Shown here: positions 48,965 through 57,696 of the stretch, in pieces | Layout: every line of letters begins with the position of its first letter | Position numbering within the stretch: the stretch's first letter is position 1 | Source: JASLCR01 sp036405235 | Lineage (GTDB): Bacteria; Patescibacteriota; Saccharimonadia; Saccharimonadales; Saccharimonadaceae | Direction: 5' to 3' | Assembly (NCBI GenBank): GCA_036405235.1 | Contig: DASWYA010000001.1 | Location: 496,001 to 560,000, forward strand | DNA: 64,000 nucleotides | The notes under the pieces: generated by a model | The model's input: the letters and a program-made list of their open reading frames with translations, nothing else | Databases searched by the model: none | Told to the model about the DNA's origin: nothing | Translations under genes and position numbers: made by a program

Positions 48965-49002
48965 AAAAAACTACGCCCGGAGTAATCTGGGCGTAGTTTT
49001 TT
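48965..49002. terminator. Bidirectional terminator between the coiled-coil gene and lepA
   Basis: AAAAAACTACGCCC pairs perfectly with GGGCGTAGTTTTTT (14 bp, ten-base loop), flanked by A- and U-tracts for both directions. Confidence 0.94.
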
Positions 49003-49026
49003 ACATTTCTAATCTACTCAAGAGCA

Positions 49027-50799
49027 CTAGTCCCGCTTCAACATCACCGTAAACGCCTCAGAAGGAATATCTACCTTACCGAAACGCTTCATGCGTTTTT
49101 TGCCTTTTGCCTGCTTGGCTAACACCTTCTTTTTTCGAGATACGTCTCCACCATACAGGCCAGTCGTGACGTCTTTACGATACGCAGAGAGGTCTTCACG
49201 AGCAATAAACTTCCCGCCTATTGCAGCCTGCAGAGCAACTTGGAAATTTTGCCTAGGGATGACGTCCTTTAGTTTCTTTACGACTTCCCTGCCGATAGAT
49301 TGAGATTCACTACGATGTACCATGATCGAGAGAGAGTCTACCATTTCGCCAGCAACATAGAAATCCACACGCACCAGATCCTCGGCACGATATTCATCAA
49401 GTTCGTAATTGAACGAGCCGTAGCCAGATGTGACAGATTTTAGTTGATCATAAAAATCCGTGAGGAGATTTGCCAGCGGAGCTTCGAAAGAAATCAAAGC
49501 ACGCTCATCGATATAGCTGAGGTTTTTCTGGCGACCACGCTTGGATACAATGAGCTGAATTACTGCACCAATATATTCACTCGGTACTACAATTTCACCG
49601 TTTATCCATGGCTCGCGGATCTCGATAATCTTGGTAACTTCTGGCAGCTCAGATGCTGACTTAATATCAAGCTCTTCACCTGTCGTCATTGTCACCTGGT
49701 AGTCTGTACTTGGATTTGTAACTACAAGGTCAAGATTATATTCGCGCTCAAGGCGCTCGCGAATAATATCCATATGGAGCAATCCAAGGAAGCCGATGCG
49801 TACACCAAAGCCAAGCACTGGAGAATTTTCCGGCTCAAATTGCAAGGCGCTATCGCTTAGGCTAAGCTTTTCGATTGCATCCTTTAGGTCGTTGTAGTCT
49901 TCGTTTGAAACAGGGAAAAATCCAGCGTAGACAAATGGTTTGACGTTTTTATAGCCAGCAAGCGGCGTATCCGCGTGAGCACGTTTTACTGTGATTGTGT
50001 CGCCAACTTTAGCATCACGTGTTGTTTTGAGGTTGGTCACAATATAGCCAATCTCACCTGTCCCGATCTCACTCTCGGGTTTCATGGTAGGTGAAAGCGC
50101 ACCAACCTCGAGCGCCAAGCCGTGCGCATTCGTAGCAAGCATTTCAATTGTGTCGCCTTTTTTGATCGCTCCATCAACTACACGCGTATACAAAATCACA
50201 CCGCGATAATCATCATAGTAGCTATCAAAAATGAGCGCTCTCGTAGGACTTTTGGTCTCACCTTTTGGTGGTGCAATTCGCTCGATAATCGCATCAAGAA
50301 CTTCCGGCACACCTTCACCCGTCTTTGCAGAGATTTTTAAGATGTCTGATTCATCACAACCAAGAAGATTTATGACTTCTTTTGAAACCCGCGGAACATC
50401 TGCGGCTGGTAAATCAACCTTGTTGAGTACCGGAATAATTGTCAGATCTGCCTCAAGCGCTAAATAGACATTTGCCAGCGTTTGTGCCTGTATGCCCTGG
50501 CTTGCATCAACTACCAGCACTGCACCTTCACATGCCTCGAGGCTACGAGATACTTCATAACTAAAATCGACATGGCCTGGCGTATCAATGAGATTTAGAT
50601 CAATATCCTGATACTTCATACGAACAGGCGCGAGCTTGATTGTAATCCCCTTCTCACGCTCGAGATCCATACTATCGAGTAATTGACTTTTCATGTCACG
50701 CTTCTGCACGGTACCAGTAATCTCCATCATGCGGTCAGCTAATGTAGATTTGCCGTGGTCAATATGAGCGATGATACAAAAATTACGAATGTCCTGCAT
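49027..50799 (-). CDS. lepA: Elongation factor 4 (LepA)
   Basis: A 590-aa translational GTPase: IAHIDHGKSTLADR (G1), LEREKGITIK (G2 region), DTPGHVDF (G3), NKVDLP (G4), the EF-G-like domains II, III and V, and the LepA-specific C-terminal domain (RKKKVLAKQAKGKKRMKRFGKVDIPSEAF). It assists ribosome back-translocation or biogenesis. It begins three bases after the murJ stop with no Shine-Dalgarno, so it is translated by coupling in a murJ-lepA operon. Confidence 0.97.
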   Translation of the reverse strand: MQDIRNFCIIAHIDHGKSTLADRMMEITGTVQKRDMKSQLLDSMDLEREKGITIKLAPVRMKYQDIDLNLIDTPGHVDFSYEVSRSLEACEGAVLVVDASQGIQAQTLANVYLALEADLTIIPVLNKVDLPAADVPRVSKEVINLLGCDESDILKISAKTGEGVPEVLDAIIERIAPPKGETKSPTRALIFDSYYDDYRGVILYTRVVDGAIKKGDTIEMLATNAHGLALEVGALSPTMKPESEIGTGEIGYIVTNLKTTRDAKVGDTITVKRAHADTPLAGYKNVKPFVYAGFFPVSNEDYNDLKDAIEKLSLSDSALQFEPENSPVLGFGVRIGFLGLLHMDIIRERLEREYNLDLVVTNPSTDYQVTMTTGEELDIKSASELPEVTKIIEIREPWINGEIVVPSEYIGAVIQLIVSKRGRQKNLSYIDERALISFEAPLANLLTDFYDQLKSVTSGYGSFNYELDEYRAEDLVRVDFYVAGEMVDSLSIMVHRSESQSIGREVVKKLKDVIPRQNFQVALQAAIGGKFIAREDLSAYRKDVTTGLYGGDVSRKKKVLAKQAKGKKRMKRFGKVDIPSEAFTVMLKRD

Positions 50800-50802
50800 A
50801 AC

Positions 50803-52437
50803 TTACCGTTTCTTGAATACGTTTAATTTTCCGAATAATAACTTCTTCATCGTTACGATCACTGGGTTTGCTTCTCGAATACGAAGCAACCAACTAAATC
50901 CAACATATGCAAGCAAGCTGAACGAAGCTATCATCACGAATTTTGGAAGTGTCCTAACGATACTGTCATCCTCGATCGTAAATGGAAATAGCTTCGTGAG
51001 AATATAGCTTACGATACCTGTAAGCACGCCAGCGATCACCATTCTACCAAGCGCCTTCCAGAAATGTCCTCCAAATAGCCCGGGGATTCGACGAGACATG
51101 ACAAAGAACAATATCGCAACTTCGATAACAGATGCTATCGACTGCGCCCAAGCAAGTCCGTATGCCCCCATGTTAAGTGTTAGACCAAGCCAAATGGCCA
51201 GCCCAATATTTAGCCCGATAGAGAAAATCGAAATATAGAGTGGTGTTTTTGTATCCTGCTGCGCGTAAAAACTTCGGGCGGAAATATAGTACACCGAACG
51301 AAAGAGAATTGCGATAACCAAAAGTCCGAGCAGATCAGCAATGAGTTGCACACCTCCATTTTTGATAAAGCTCACAATCAGACCACGTGTCGCAAACGTC
51401 ACCATCGCAACTGGCAGAGCAAGCCAGATGATGATTCGAATCATTTCCTGCAACTCTTTACGGAATAGGTCTGTACGACCAGCGCTTAATCGCTCCGTCA
51501 TGCGCGGAAAAGCAGCAGTCGAAATCGCTACACCAATGAGGTTGATAGGCGCCATATGGAGCGTCATCGCTTGGTCGTATGCAGTTAGCACGACTGGCTT
51601 AAATCTTGATGCTATATTTGTCTCTGCCATGCCAACAAGATAGTCCATGCCTTGGTCGAGTGACCGAGCAGGAAGTAGCCTCAACACCTCACGGAAACCT
51701 TTGTTTTTCCAGTATATCTTGAAACGGTAATCAAACCCGAGTCCAATAAGGCCAATTGCACTGACAAGTAGCTGCAATACTGAGCCAAAAGCAACACCAA
51801 GTGCCACACCCATAATTCCGCCTTCAAAAACCTGCCAACCAAATATATTGATTCCATCCGTAAACCAGACAATACCAATAACAATACCAATGTTGTAGAT
51901 GATCGGAGCGAGCGTAAAGAATGCAAACCTACCAACTGCTTGCTGAATACTCGCTATCACTGTAGCAATCGCAAAGAGAAACGGATTCACAGCAATCACG
52001 CGCATCATGCTTACCGCGAGAGCCATCGTTGACTCGCCAAGTCCTGGCGCAATCAGATGGATAATTGGCTCAGCAAAAATGATAATCAGAACACTGGCGA
52101 TAAATGTAGCCCCAGCCATGAGGTTCATCATGCTTGACGAAAGCTCCCAAGCTGATTTTTTGTTTCCTCCAGCAAGACGCTGATTAAACACTGGAATAAA
52201 TGTGACGCTCAAGGCTCCAGACACAAGCATGAAAAACATGAAGTCTGGAACCTTAAACGCTGCAACGTATGCAGCAAGTCCTTCGGGGTAGGTGTCAAAA
52301 TACTCAGCATTTAGCAAACGGAGTCGAATAAACCCAAAGACAAATGAGATCAGCGTTGCCCCAGAAAGCAGCAACGCTGCAATCTGGACGGTAACTTTCT
52401 GGTTCGCTCTCGCGACAACACTGCGGACTCGACCCAT
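50803..52437 (-). CDS. murJ: Lipid II flippase MurJ
   Basis: The 544-aa protein has about 14 transmembrane helices of the MVF fold. The first helix region (LISFVFGFIRLRLLNAEYF), AAFKVPDFMFFMLVSGALSVTFIPVF and later RMTERLSAGRTDLFRKELQEMI are typical of MurJ. It flips the peptidoglycan precursor lipid II. AGGAGG lies 11 nt before ATG. The gene starts 15 nt after ftsH and is followed by lepA after three bases, so ftsH-murJ-lepA probably form a unit. Confidence 0.94.
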   Translation of the reverse strand: MGRVRSVVARANQKVTVQIAALLLSGATLISFVFGFIRLRLLNAEYFDTYPEGLAAYVAAFKVPDFMFFMLVSGALSVTFIPVFNQRLAGGNKKSAWELSSSMMNLMAGATFIASVLIIIFAEPIIHLIAPGLGESTMALAVSMMRVIAVNPFLFAIATVIASIQQAVGRFAFFTLAPIIYNIGIVIGIVWFTDGINIFGWQVFEGGIMGVALGVAFGSVLQLLVSAIGLIGLGFDYRFKIYWKNKGFREVLRLLPARSLDQGMDYLVGMAETNIASRFKPVVLTAYDQAMTLHMAPINLIGVAISTAAFPRMTERLSAGRTDLFRKELQEMIRIIIWLALPVAMVTFATRGLIVSFIKNGGVQLIADLLGLLVIAILFRSVYYISARSFYAQQDTKTPLYISIFSIGLNIGLAIWLGLTLNMGAYGLAWAQSIASVIEVAILFFVMSRRIPGLFGGHFWKALGRMVIAGVLTGIVSYILTKLFPFTIEDDSIVRTLPKFVMIASFSLLAYVGFSWLLRIREANPVIVTMKKLLFGKLNVFKKR

Positions 52438-52452
52438 CTGGAAAGTGTCCTC

Positions 52453-54327
52453 CTATGCTGCGTGCAGCATTGCCTCTTTTGGTAGTACTGAGTCTTTCAA
52501 GACTTTCACAACGGCGTCTTCTTCTAGCGTTTCTTCTTTCAGCAACGCTTCGGCAAGTGCTTTGAGGCTCGGCATATTGTGCTTCAAGACAATCTCTGCG
52601 CGTTTTGCAGCTTCCTGCATGAGAAGCTTTACTTCTTCATCAATCTGTTTGGCAGTATCGTCGCTATATGGACGTTCGTGTGTGATCTTATCAAAGACCA
52701 TCCCACCGTTGTCTTCGTGGAACACTTGGTCGCGAAGTTTAGCGCCCATTCCTTGCTCGATAATCATGTCTCGAGCAATTTCCGTCGCTTTCCTAAGGTC
52801 ATTTCCTGCGCCAGTCGTAATACCGTCTTCGCCATAGATGATTTTTTCTGCGATACGGCCACCGAGTGCACGCGCCAGGATGTCCTTAAATTCGTAGACA
52901 TTAGTATAGCTCTTGTCCTCTGGCGGCAAGAACCACGTCACACCACCAGTTCCACCACGTGGAATGATTGTCACTTTGTGAACAGGATCAGAATCAGGCA
53001 AGATATGTCCAACAATCGCATGGCCAGCTTCATGATATGCGGTGAGTTGTCTCTCTTTTTCGCTCATCACCTTAGCTTTTCGCTCTGGACCGATCGCTAC
53101 CTTTTCGAATGCTTCCGTAAGATCTCGATTGTTGATGTGCTTTGCATTTCTACGAGCAGCAATGATTGCTGCTTCATTGGCAATGTTTGCCAAATCAGCA
53201 CCACTACTACCAGCGGTTTTAGCAGCGAGTTTATCAAGATTTACAGTTGGGTCAGTCGGCTTATTCTTAAAGTGTACTTTCAGAATCGCTTCACGGTCTT
53301 TACGCTCAGGCAGCATAATGTTCGTACGACGATCGAAACGACCCGGACGGAGCAATGCAGGATCAAGCACATCAGCACGGTTAGTGGCTGCAAGTACGAT
53401 GACATTTGTACCTGTCTCAAACCCATCCATCTCAACCAAGATCTGGTTCAGTGTCTGCTCACGCTCATCGTGACCACCACCCATGCCAGAGCCACGCTTT
53501 CGCCCAACTGCGTCGATCTCGTCTATAAAGATAATCGCGGGCGCATTTTTCTTGGCTTTTGCAAAGAGATCACGCACACGTGACGCACCGACACCAACAA
53601 ACATTTCCACAAATTCTGATCCTGAGATCGAAAAGAATGGCACATCCGCTTCACCGGCTACAGCGCGTGCGAGCATAGTCTTACCTGTTCCAGGGTTACC
53701 GACTAGCAACACACCCTTCGGGATTTTTGCACCAAGTTCTTTGTATTTCTTTGGATGCTTGAGGAAATCTACAACTTCTTCTAGGTCTTGCTTAGCGCTA
53801 TCATTACCGGCGATGTCATCGAATACGACCTTTTCTTTATCAAGACCGTATAGCTTAGCTTTTGACTTTCCAAAGCCAAGTGCTTGATTGTTTTGCCCTT
53901 GAGCTTGACGCATCATAAAGAGGAAAAGGGCGCCAATCAGCAGCACGGGTATAAAAATACTCGCAAGCGTCCAAAGTGTACTACTGGTCTGTGATGCTGG
54001 CTTTTCATCAAGTACCTTTTTACCTTGATCATTGAGGATATTGTCTTTTAAGAGTCCACTGATGCCGTCTTTGAAGTAGGTTTTTTCCGTCGGCTTTGAT
54101 TCACCCTTTGGTGTAACTTTGAGATCACCTTCTTGACCTTGAATCTTTGTAATCTCACCCTTATTTGCTCTTGCGATTACATCTGCAATAGACACTTCTT
54201 TAAGATTTTCACCTTGTGAGCCATAGATGAATACAGCTCCCACCATGAGTACCATGACGATCCAAAATATTGTTAGGCGTACTGTGTTTGCGATTGGCCG
54301 CTTTGGTTTTTTTTGCTTTGATGCCAT
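52453..54327 (-). CDS. ftsH: ATP-dependent zinc metalloprotease FtsH
   Basis: Membrane-bound AAA protease for quality control. Two N-terminal helices (about 14-36 and 118-140) flank a periplasm-type domain. The AAA domain has VGNPGTGKTMLARA, IIFIDEIDAVGRKRG and the second-region RPGRFDRR; the protease domain has AYHEAGHAIVGH (zinc HExxH) and the third zinc ligand region. The length of 624 aa is typical. It follows tilS, a pairing common in bacteria (tilS-hpt-ftsH), here without hpt. Confidence 0.97.
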   Translation of the reverse strand: MASKQKKPKRPIANTVRLTIFWIVMVLMVGAVFIYGSQGENLKEVSIADVIARANKGEITKIQGQEGDLKVTPKGESKPTEKTYFKDGISGLLKDNILNDQGKKVLDEKPASQTSSTLWTLASIFIPVLLIGALFLFMMRQAQGQNNQALGFGKSKAKLYGLDKEKVVFDDIAGNDSAKQDLEEVVDFLKHPKKYKELGAKIPKGVLLVGNPGTGKTMLARAVAGEADVPFFSISGSEFVEMFVGVGASRVRDLFAKAKKNAPAIIFIDEIDAVGRKRGSGMGGGHDEREQTLNQILVEMDGFETGTNVIVLAATNRADVLDPALLRPGRFDRRTNIMLPERKDREAILKVHFKNKPTDPTVNLDKLAAKTAGSSGADLANIANEAAIIAARRNAKHINNRDLTEAFEKVAIGPERKAKVMSEKERQLTAYHEAGHAIVGHILPDSDPVHKVTIIPRGGTGGVTWFLPPEDKSYTNVYEFKDILARALGGRIAEKIIYGEDGITTGAGNDLRKATEIARDMIIEQGMGAKLRDQVFHEDNGGMVFDKITHERPYSDDTAKQIDEEVKLLMQEAAKRAEIVLKHNMPSLKALAEALLKEETLEEDAVVKVLKDSVLPKEAMLHAA

Positions 54328-54395
54328 AAAAAAGTAACTGTCTCCTTCTGCTTAGTCCTCTAGAGCGTCTATTTATTCTCTGTTAATTATAGCAG

Positions 54396-55235
54396 TTACT
54401 CTGGAAATCTGATAGTAAATTCTCGTAGAGAAAATTGTAAGGAAATGCTCGCTCCAGCTTCAAAAACGCTACCGGGTTTCATTGCTTTTACGGCAAGCAA
54501 GGCGTTTTGAAGCTGTGGTCGTGTTAGCTTTCCATGCGTTAGTTTCCTGAGTATTTCAAGCGCCTCTCTATCGCCAGTCATACTTAGAAAGTAGCGTGAA
54601 TATAGCATTAAATCAGGAAATCTCTCTACTTCCAGGTCAATAGTGTGTCTCAAGCTTTTCTGAGCTTGCCAGAGCTGAATTAACTGTAGCCGCGACGATG
54701 CAGACAATTGCTCAAATAGTCGTTTCCTAAGCCTATTTCTTAGGTACTTTTCTTCTCTATTAGTCTCATCTTCAACCCACTCAAGATCACGGCTCAGTGC
54801 GTAATCGTACAGATCATCTTTTGTCTTGCCCAGTAACGGTCGAGATACTTCTTGACCATCCATGACGGCGAGTCCACGCCAACCAGTACCGCGAGTCATG
54901 TTGATTGCGATTGTCTCGATAAGATCATCTTGGTGATGAGCTGTGACAATCCTTGCGTTATGTTTTTTTGCCATCCTTTTCAGGAAATCATATCGTTTTT
55001 CACGAGCTAAAGCTTCTGAAGCATTTTTAGTCAAATTACCTTGCCCTAATTCATATTTCAATCTGTATTTTTTACTCAAAAGTTTTACAAATTCAGCATC
55101 ATTTTCAGAATCCTTACCACGAATTCCATGCTCAAAATGCGCGACAATCAACTGATCAGGCTTATGACGACTCGCCAGCATATCCAGCAGTACCACCGAG
55201 TCCACCCCGCCTGATACCGCTACTACATATTTCAT
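54396..55235 (-). CDS. tilS: tRNA(Ile)-lysidine synthase TilS
   Basis: TilS converts C34 of the CAU-anticodon tRNA-Ile to lysidine. The PP-loop AVSGGVDSVVLLDML lies at residues 5-20, followed by VAHFEHGIRGKDSENDAEFV, TAHHQDDLIETI, MTRGTGWRGL and RNRLRKRLF. At 279 aa it has the catalytic N-terminal domain plus a shortened C-terminal portion. The ATG overlaps the stop of the 58-codon membrane-protein gene by one base (TAATG); ftsH follows after 68 nt. Confidence 0.95.
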   Translation of the reverse strand: MKYVVAVSGGVDSVVLLDMLASRHKPDQLIVAHFEHGIRGKDSENDAEFVKLLSKKYRLKYELGQGNLTKNASEALAREKRYDFLKRMAKKHNARIVTAHHQDDLIETIAINMTRGTGWRGLAVMDGQEVSRPLLGKTKDDLYDYALSRDLEWVEDETNREEKYLRNRLRKRLFEQLSASSRLQLIQLWQAQKSLRHTIDLEVERFPDLMLYSRYFLSMTGDREALEILRKLTHGKLTRPQLQNALLAVKAMKPGSVFEAGASISLQFSLREFTIRFPE

Positions 55236-55411
55236 TAGAAATCGAAACGTTTACCAAGCCAGACGGCTAGCCAAATTCCGAGGAATCCGCCGACCATAGT
55301 CGTCAGTACATTCACTAGATCAAAGCTATTGTAATCACCCCAGAGAAACGGCACCACACCGCCGACGATCATGCCGCCAACCGCACCATACATTACAGTT
55401 CGTTTATTCAT
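55235..55411 (-). CDS. Small two-helix membrane protein, 58 aa
   Basis: The frame MNKRTVMYGAVGGMIVGGVV... to ...GIWLAVWLGKRFDF has two hydrophobic segments (about 7-24 and 36-52) separated by WGDYNSFD, with basic residues at both ends. The loop and Gly-rich helices recall small AtpI/YtxH-size proteins, but no family is recognised. TATAAT lies exactly 7 nt before the ATG (55419-55424), and the stop overlaps the tilS start (TAATG). Both features strongly support a real gene. Confidence 0.8.
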   Translation of the reverse strand: MNKRTVMYGAVGGMIVGGVVPFLWGDYNSFDLVNVLTTMVGGFLGIWLAVWLGKRFDF

Positions 55412-55486
55412 ATTCTTAATTATACGCCAAGAAATCCAACTCAGAGCAACCGAGTATCTAATCTGCGTTGCGATATTAGCAAGTTA

Positions 55487-55873
55487 TCATTTACGAGGCG
55501 TCGTGATGTTTGCCTCACGGCCATAAAACGGCAAGACAATCTGATCATTCTCACCATTCTTGAGCCTTTCTATAGCTCGACCTTGCCACTCATCTCCAGT
55601 TGCACTCACTATTGGAATTTTCTTAGCATCGGTAAGCGTATTAAGTACCGTCATCCCAATCCGAAGCCCAGTAAAACTCCCCGGCCCCTGGAATACACCT
55701 ATACCGGAGATGTCATCCCAGGATTTATTATTCTTGCGAAGCTGACCTTCCAGATAGCCAAGAAGTTTGTCGGCTAATGTTCTGTCGGCTTGCCACTCAT
55801 CCTCATAACTCCACTCACCATCGATAAGCGACAACTTACAGAAGCCAGTTGACGTATCAAGCAAAAGAATCAT
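55487..55873 (-). CDS. tsaB: Short TsaB-like protein (t6A biosynthesis)
   Basis: The start ILLLDTSTGFCKLSLI, the ADKLLGYLEGQL helix and the key GIGVFQGPGSFTGLRIGMTVLNTL are those of TsaB, the dimerisation partner of TsaD in N6-threonylcarbamoyladenosine synthesis. At 128 aa it ends after the first lobe (TsaB is usually around 220-230 aa), with a tail NITTPRK. It overlaps the tsaE gene by four bases, the usual neighbour. The shortness may be a lineage form. Confidence 0.87.
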   Translation of the reverse strand: MILLLDTSTGFCKLSLIDGEWSYEDEWQADRTLADKLLGYLEGQLRKNNKSWDDISGIGVFQGPGSFTGLRIGMTVLNTLTDAKKIPIVSATGDEWQGRAIERLKNGENDQIVLPFYGREANITTPRK

Positions 55874-56331
55874 ACGAGTGCTCCTAGAAGCTTGTCACTG
55901 TTCTCGCCACCAGAGAGAAGCGTGACTTTTCGAGTGTTCTCACCCGTAGCTTCAAACTGAATCTGCAATCTATCCTTCGGAAGTATGTCGTCTACGATAC
56001 CGGCCCATTCTATAACTACTATATTAGTCTCGTCGCTAAGCGCTTCAGCAAGCTCATCTTGCATAATTCCAGCATCGCCCAGCCGATAGAAGTCATAGTG
56101 GAGCAGCATGCGCCCATCTTGGATCTCATATCGATTTTCAATCGTAAATGTAGGGCTATTTATCGTACTCGAAATCCCCATACCTCTGGCAAGCGCTCTT
56201 GTAAAAGTTGTTTTGCCCGCACCCACATCACCAACCAACTCAATCATAGCACCACGAGGAATCGCTCCAGCTATACTCTCGGCGAGCTGTTCTATGTTAC
56301 TTTGATCTTGATCTGTATATACCTGCTTCAC
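55870..56331 (-). CDS. tsaE: tRNA threonylcarbamoyladenosine biosynthesis ATPase TsaE
   Basis: TsaE is the P-loop ATPase of the t6A complex. Walker A is LVGDVGAGKTTFTRALARGM, followed by INSPTFTIENRYE and LHYDFYRLGD (the family HxDxYR motif) and VVIEWAG. I choose the GTG at 56331, with TATTAT exactly 8 nt upstream (56340-56345), instead of an ATG further up that lies in the divergent promoter. The 153-aa length suits the family. tsaB follows with a four-base overlap. Confidence 0.92.
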   Translation of the reverse strand: MKQVYTDQDQSNIEQLAESIAGAIPRGAMIELVGDVGAGKTTFTRALARGMGISSTINSPTFTIENRYEIQDGRMLLHYDFYRLGDAGIMQDELAEALSDETNIVVIEWAGIVDDILPKDRLQIQFEATGENTRKVTLLSGGENSDKLLGALV

Positions 56332-56385
56332 TTGAATCCATAATATACCAACATGTATACTGATGGTAATCATAAGGAGATTTAC

Positions 56386-57168
56386 ATGAGCGAATCAGCC
56401 GACAACACACATACACATGAACCTAAGAATCAGGAGGTAGCAAAACCAGCCGAAAAACCAGTTTCTCCTATTAAGAAATACTTCTTGTATGTTCTGGTTG
56501 GCGGACTTGTCGCTTCGGCACTCATCTCAATTGTTTCTATTCTAGCTGGTGAATTTAGCGACACCTCCACGAAAGCACTTTGGACAACAATATCAATTGT
56601 CTTCCACTCGCTACTTGGGCTCGCGTTCCTATCCGCAGACCAAAGCCCACGCCGCGATACATCGCTTATCGTAAATACAGTCTTTGGTGTAGTCATCGCT
56701 AGCCTTGCTACTTCGATATTCGGAATCTGGGAAATCGTCGATGGCGTAATTATAGGCGATCTCTACCAGGTATACTTTATGGCTCTCATTGCAAATCTTG
56801 TGATCGCAGCGCTGCTCAATACATCCATGCAAGATAAAGTCGTGCGCTACCTGACGTGGTCTACAATTGGTGCAATCGCTACAATGTTCATTGCTCTTCT
56901 ACCATGGATTTTCCAGGACAACTACTACGATCTGCCTGACGTTTACTTCCGTATTCTAGCGGCGCTCGCAATTGTTCTCGCTACACTCGCCGTCCTCACG
57001 ACGATTTTCGACCGTCTTTACCAGATGAAACACCCAAGACCAAAGCAACCGCTTGATGGCGGAGCATCGATGACCGTAAAGATTATCGTTATCATCATTG
57101 CTGTAATAGTTGGCGCTCCCGTAGCACTTGGTATGCTGTTTAGTATTTTTGGCATGCTACTCTACTAG
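56386..57168 (+). CDS. Seven-helix membrane protein of unknown function
   Basis: After a polar N-terminus of about 35 residues (SESADNTHTHEPKNQEVAKPAEKP) come seven hydrophobic helices: LYVLVGGLVASALIS, SIVFHSLLGLAFLS, TVFGVVIASLATSIFG, FMALIANLVIAALL, LTWSTIGAIATMFIALLPW, ILAALAIVLATLAVL and IIVIIIAVIVGAPVALGML. I recognise no family. The ATG at 56386 has AAGGAG 6 nt upstream; the frame opens earlier at 56353 without a ribosome site. A hairpin terminator follows. Confidence 0.75.
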   Translation: MSESADNTHTHEPKNQEVAKPAEKPVSPIKKYFLYVLVGGLVASALISIVSILAGEFSDTSTKALWTTISIVFHSLLGLAFLSADQSPRRDTSLIVNTVFGVVIASLATSIFGIWEIVDGVIIGDLYQVYFMALIANLVIAALLNTSMQDKVVRYLTWSTIGAIATMFIALLPWIFQDNYYDLPDVYFRILAALAIVLATLAVLTTIFDRLYQMKHPRPKQPLDGGASMTVKIIVIIIAVIVGAPVALGMLFSIFGMLLY

Positions 57169-57203
57169 ACTGCTGTATACGTCGTGTAACTCTTCGTCAC
57201 TCG

Positions 57204-57235
57204 GAGGAGCGGATCCATCCGCTCCTCTCTCTTTT
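57204..57235 (+). terminator. Terminator after the seven-helix protein gene
   Basis: GAGGAGCGGA and TCCGCTCCTC form a perfect 10-bp stem with loop TCCA, followed by a pyrimidine run TCTCTTTT. Confidence 0.7.
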
Positions 57236-57255
57236 CCTAGTGTTATACTAGAACA

Positions 57256-57696
57256 ATGATTACACGCGAAGCCACACCAGAGGATGTTGCCGCTGTCGCC
57301 GCACTACTTGGAGAAATGCGAGATAGCACCGTACAGCCCGAGACAATTACTGCTCAATTCTCAATGATTGTAAATGATAAAAATCGCACAGTCCTTCTCA
57401 TAGAAGACGGGGGAACTGTTTATGGATCAGCCGTTATTACACTTATCTGCAAACTGCCAAAAATCACTGCTTGGATTGACGAAGTGATTGTATCCGCAGC
57501 TGCACGCGGTCGAGGATATGGCAAAGAGCTTATGAAAGCTTGCGAGTCATGGGCGTGGGAGCACGACGCGTACGCTATTGAATTTACCTCTCGCCCAAGC
57601 CGAGAAGCCGCCAACGCCCTCTATCAAAAGATGGACTATCAGCTGCGCGAGACGAATGTCTATCAAAAGAAGAAGGACGAAACGTGGCTCGCGTAA
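57256..57696 (+). CDS. GNAT-family N-acetyltransferase
   Basis: A 146-aa GNAT: N-terminal ITREATPEDVAAVAALLGEM, the central strand and motif A AWIDEVIVSAAARGRGYGKELMKAC (acetyl-CoA-binding RGRGYG loop) and motif B ANALYQKMDYQL. It transfers an acetyl group to an unknown amine or protein. TATACT lies 6 nt before ATG. It overlaps the next gene by 13 bases, linking it to the acetyl-CoA-producing citrate-lyase-like enzyme. Confidence 0.9.
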   Translation: MITREATPEDVAAVAALLGEMRDSTVQPETITAQFSMIVNDKNRTVLLIEDGGTVYGSAVITLICKLPKITAWIDEVIVSAAARGRGYGKELMKACESWAWEHDAYAIEFTSRPSREAANALYQKMDYQLRETNVYQKKKDETWLA

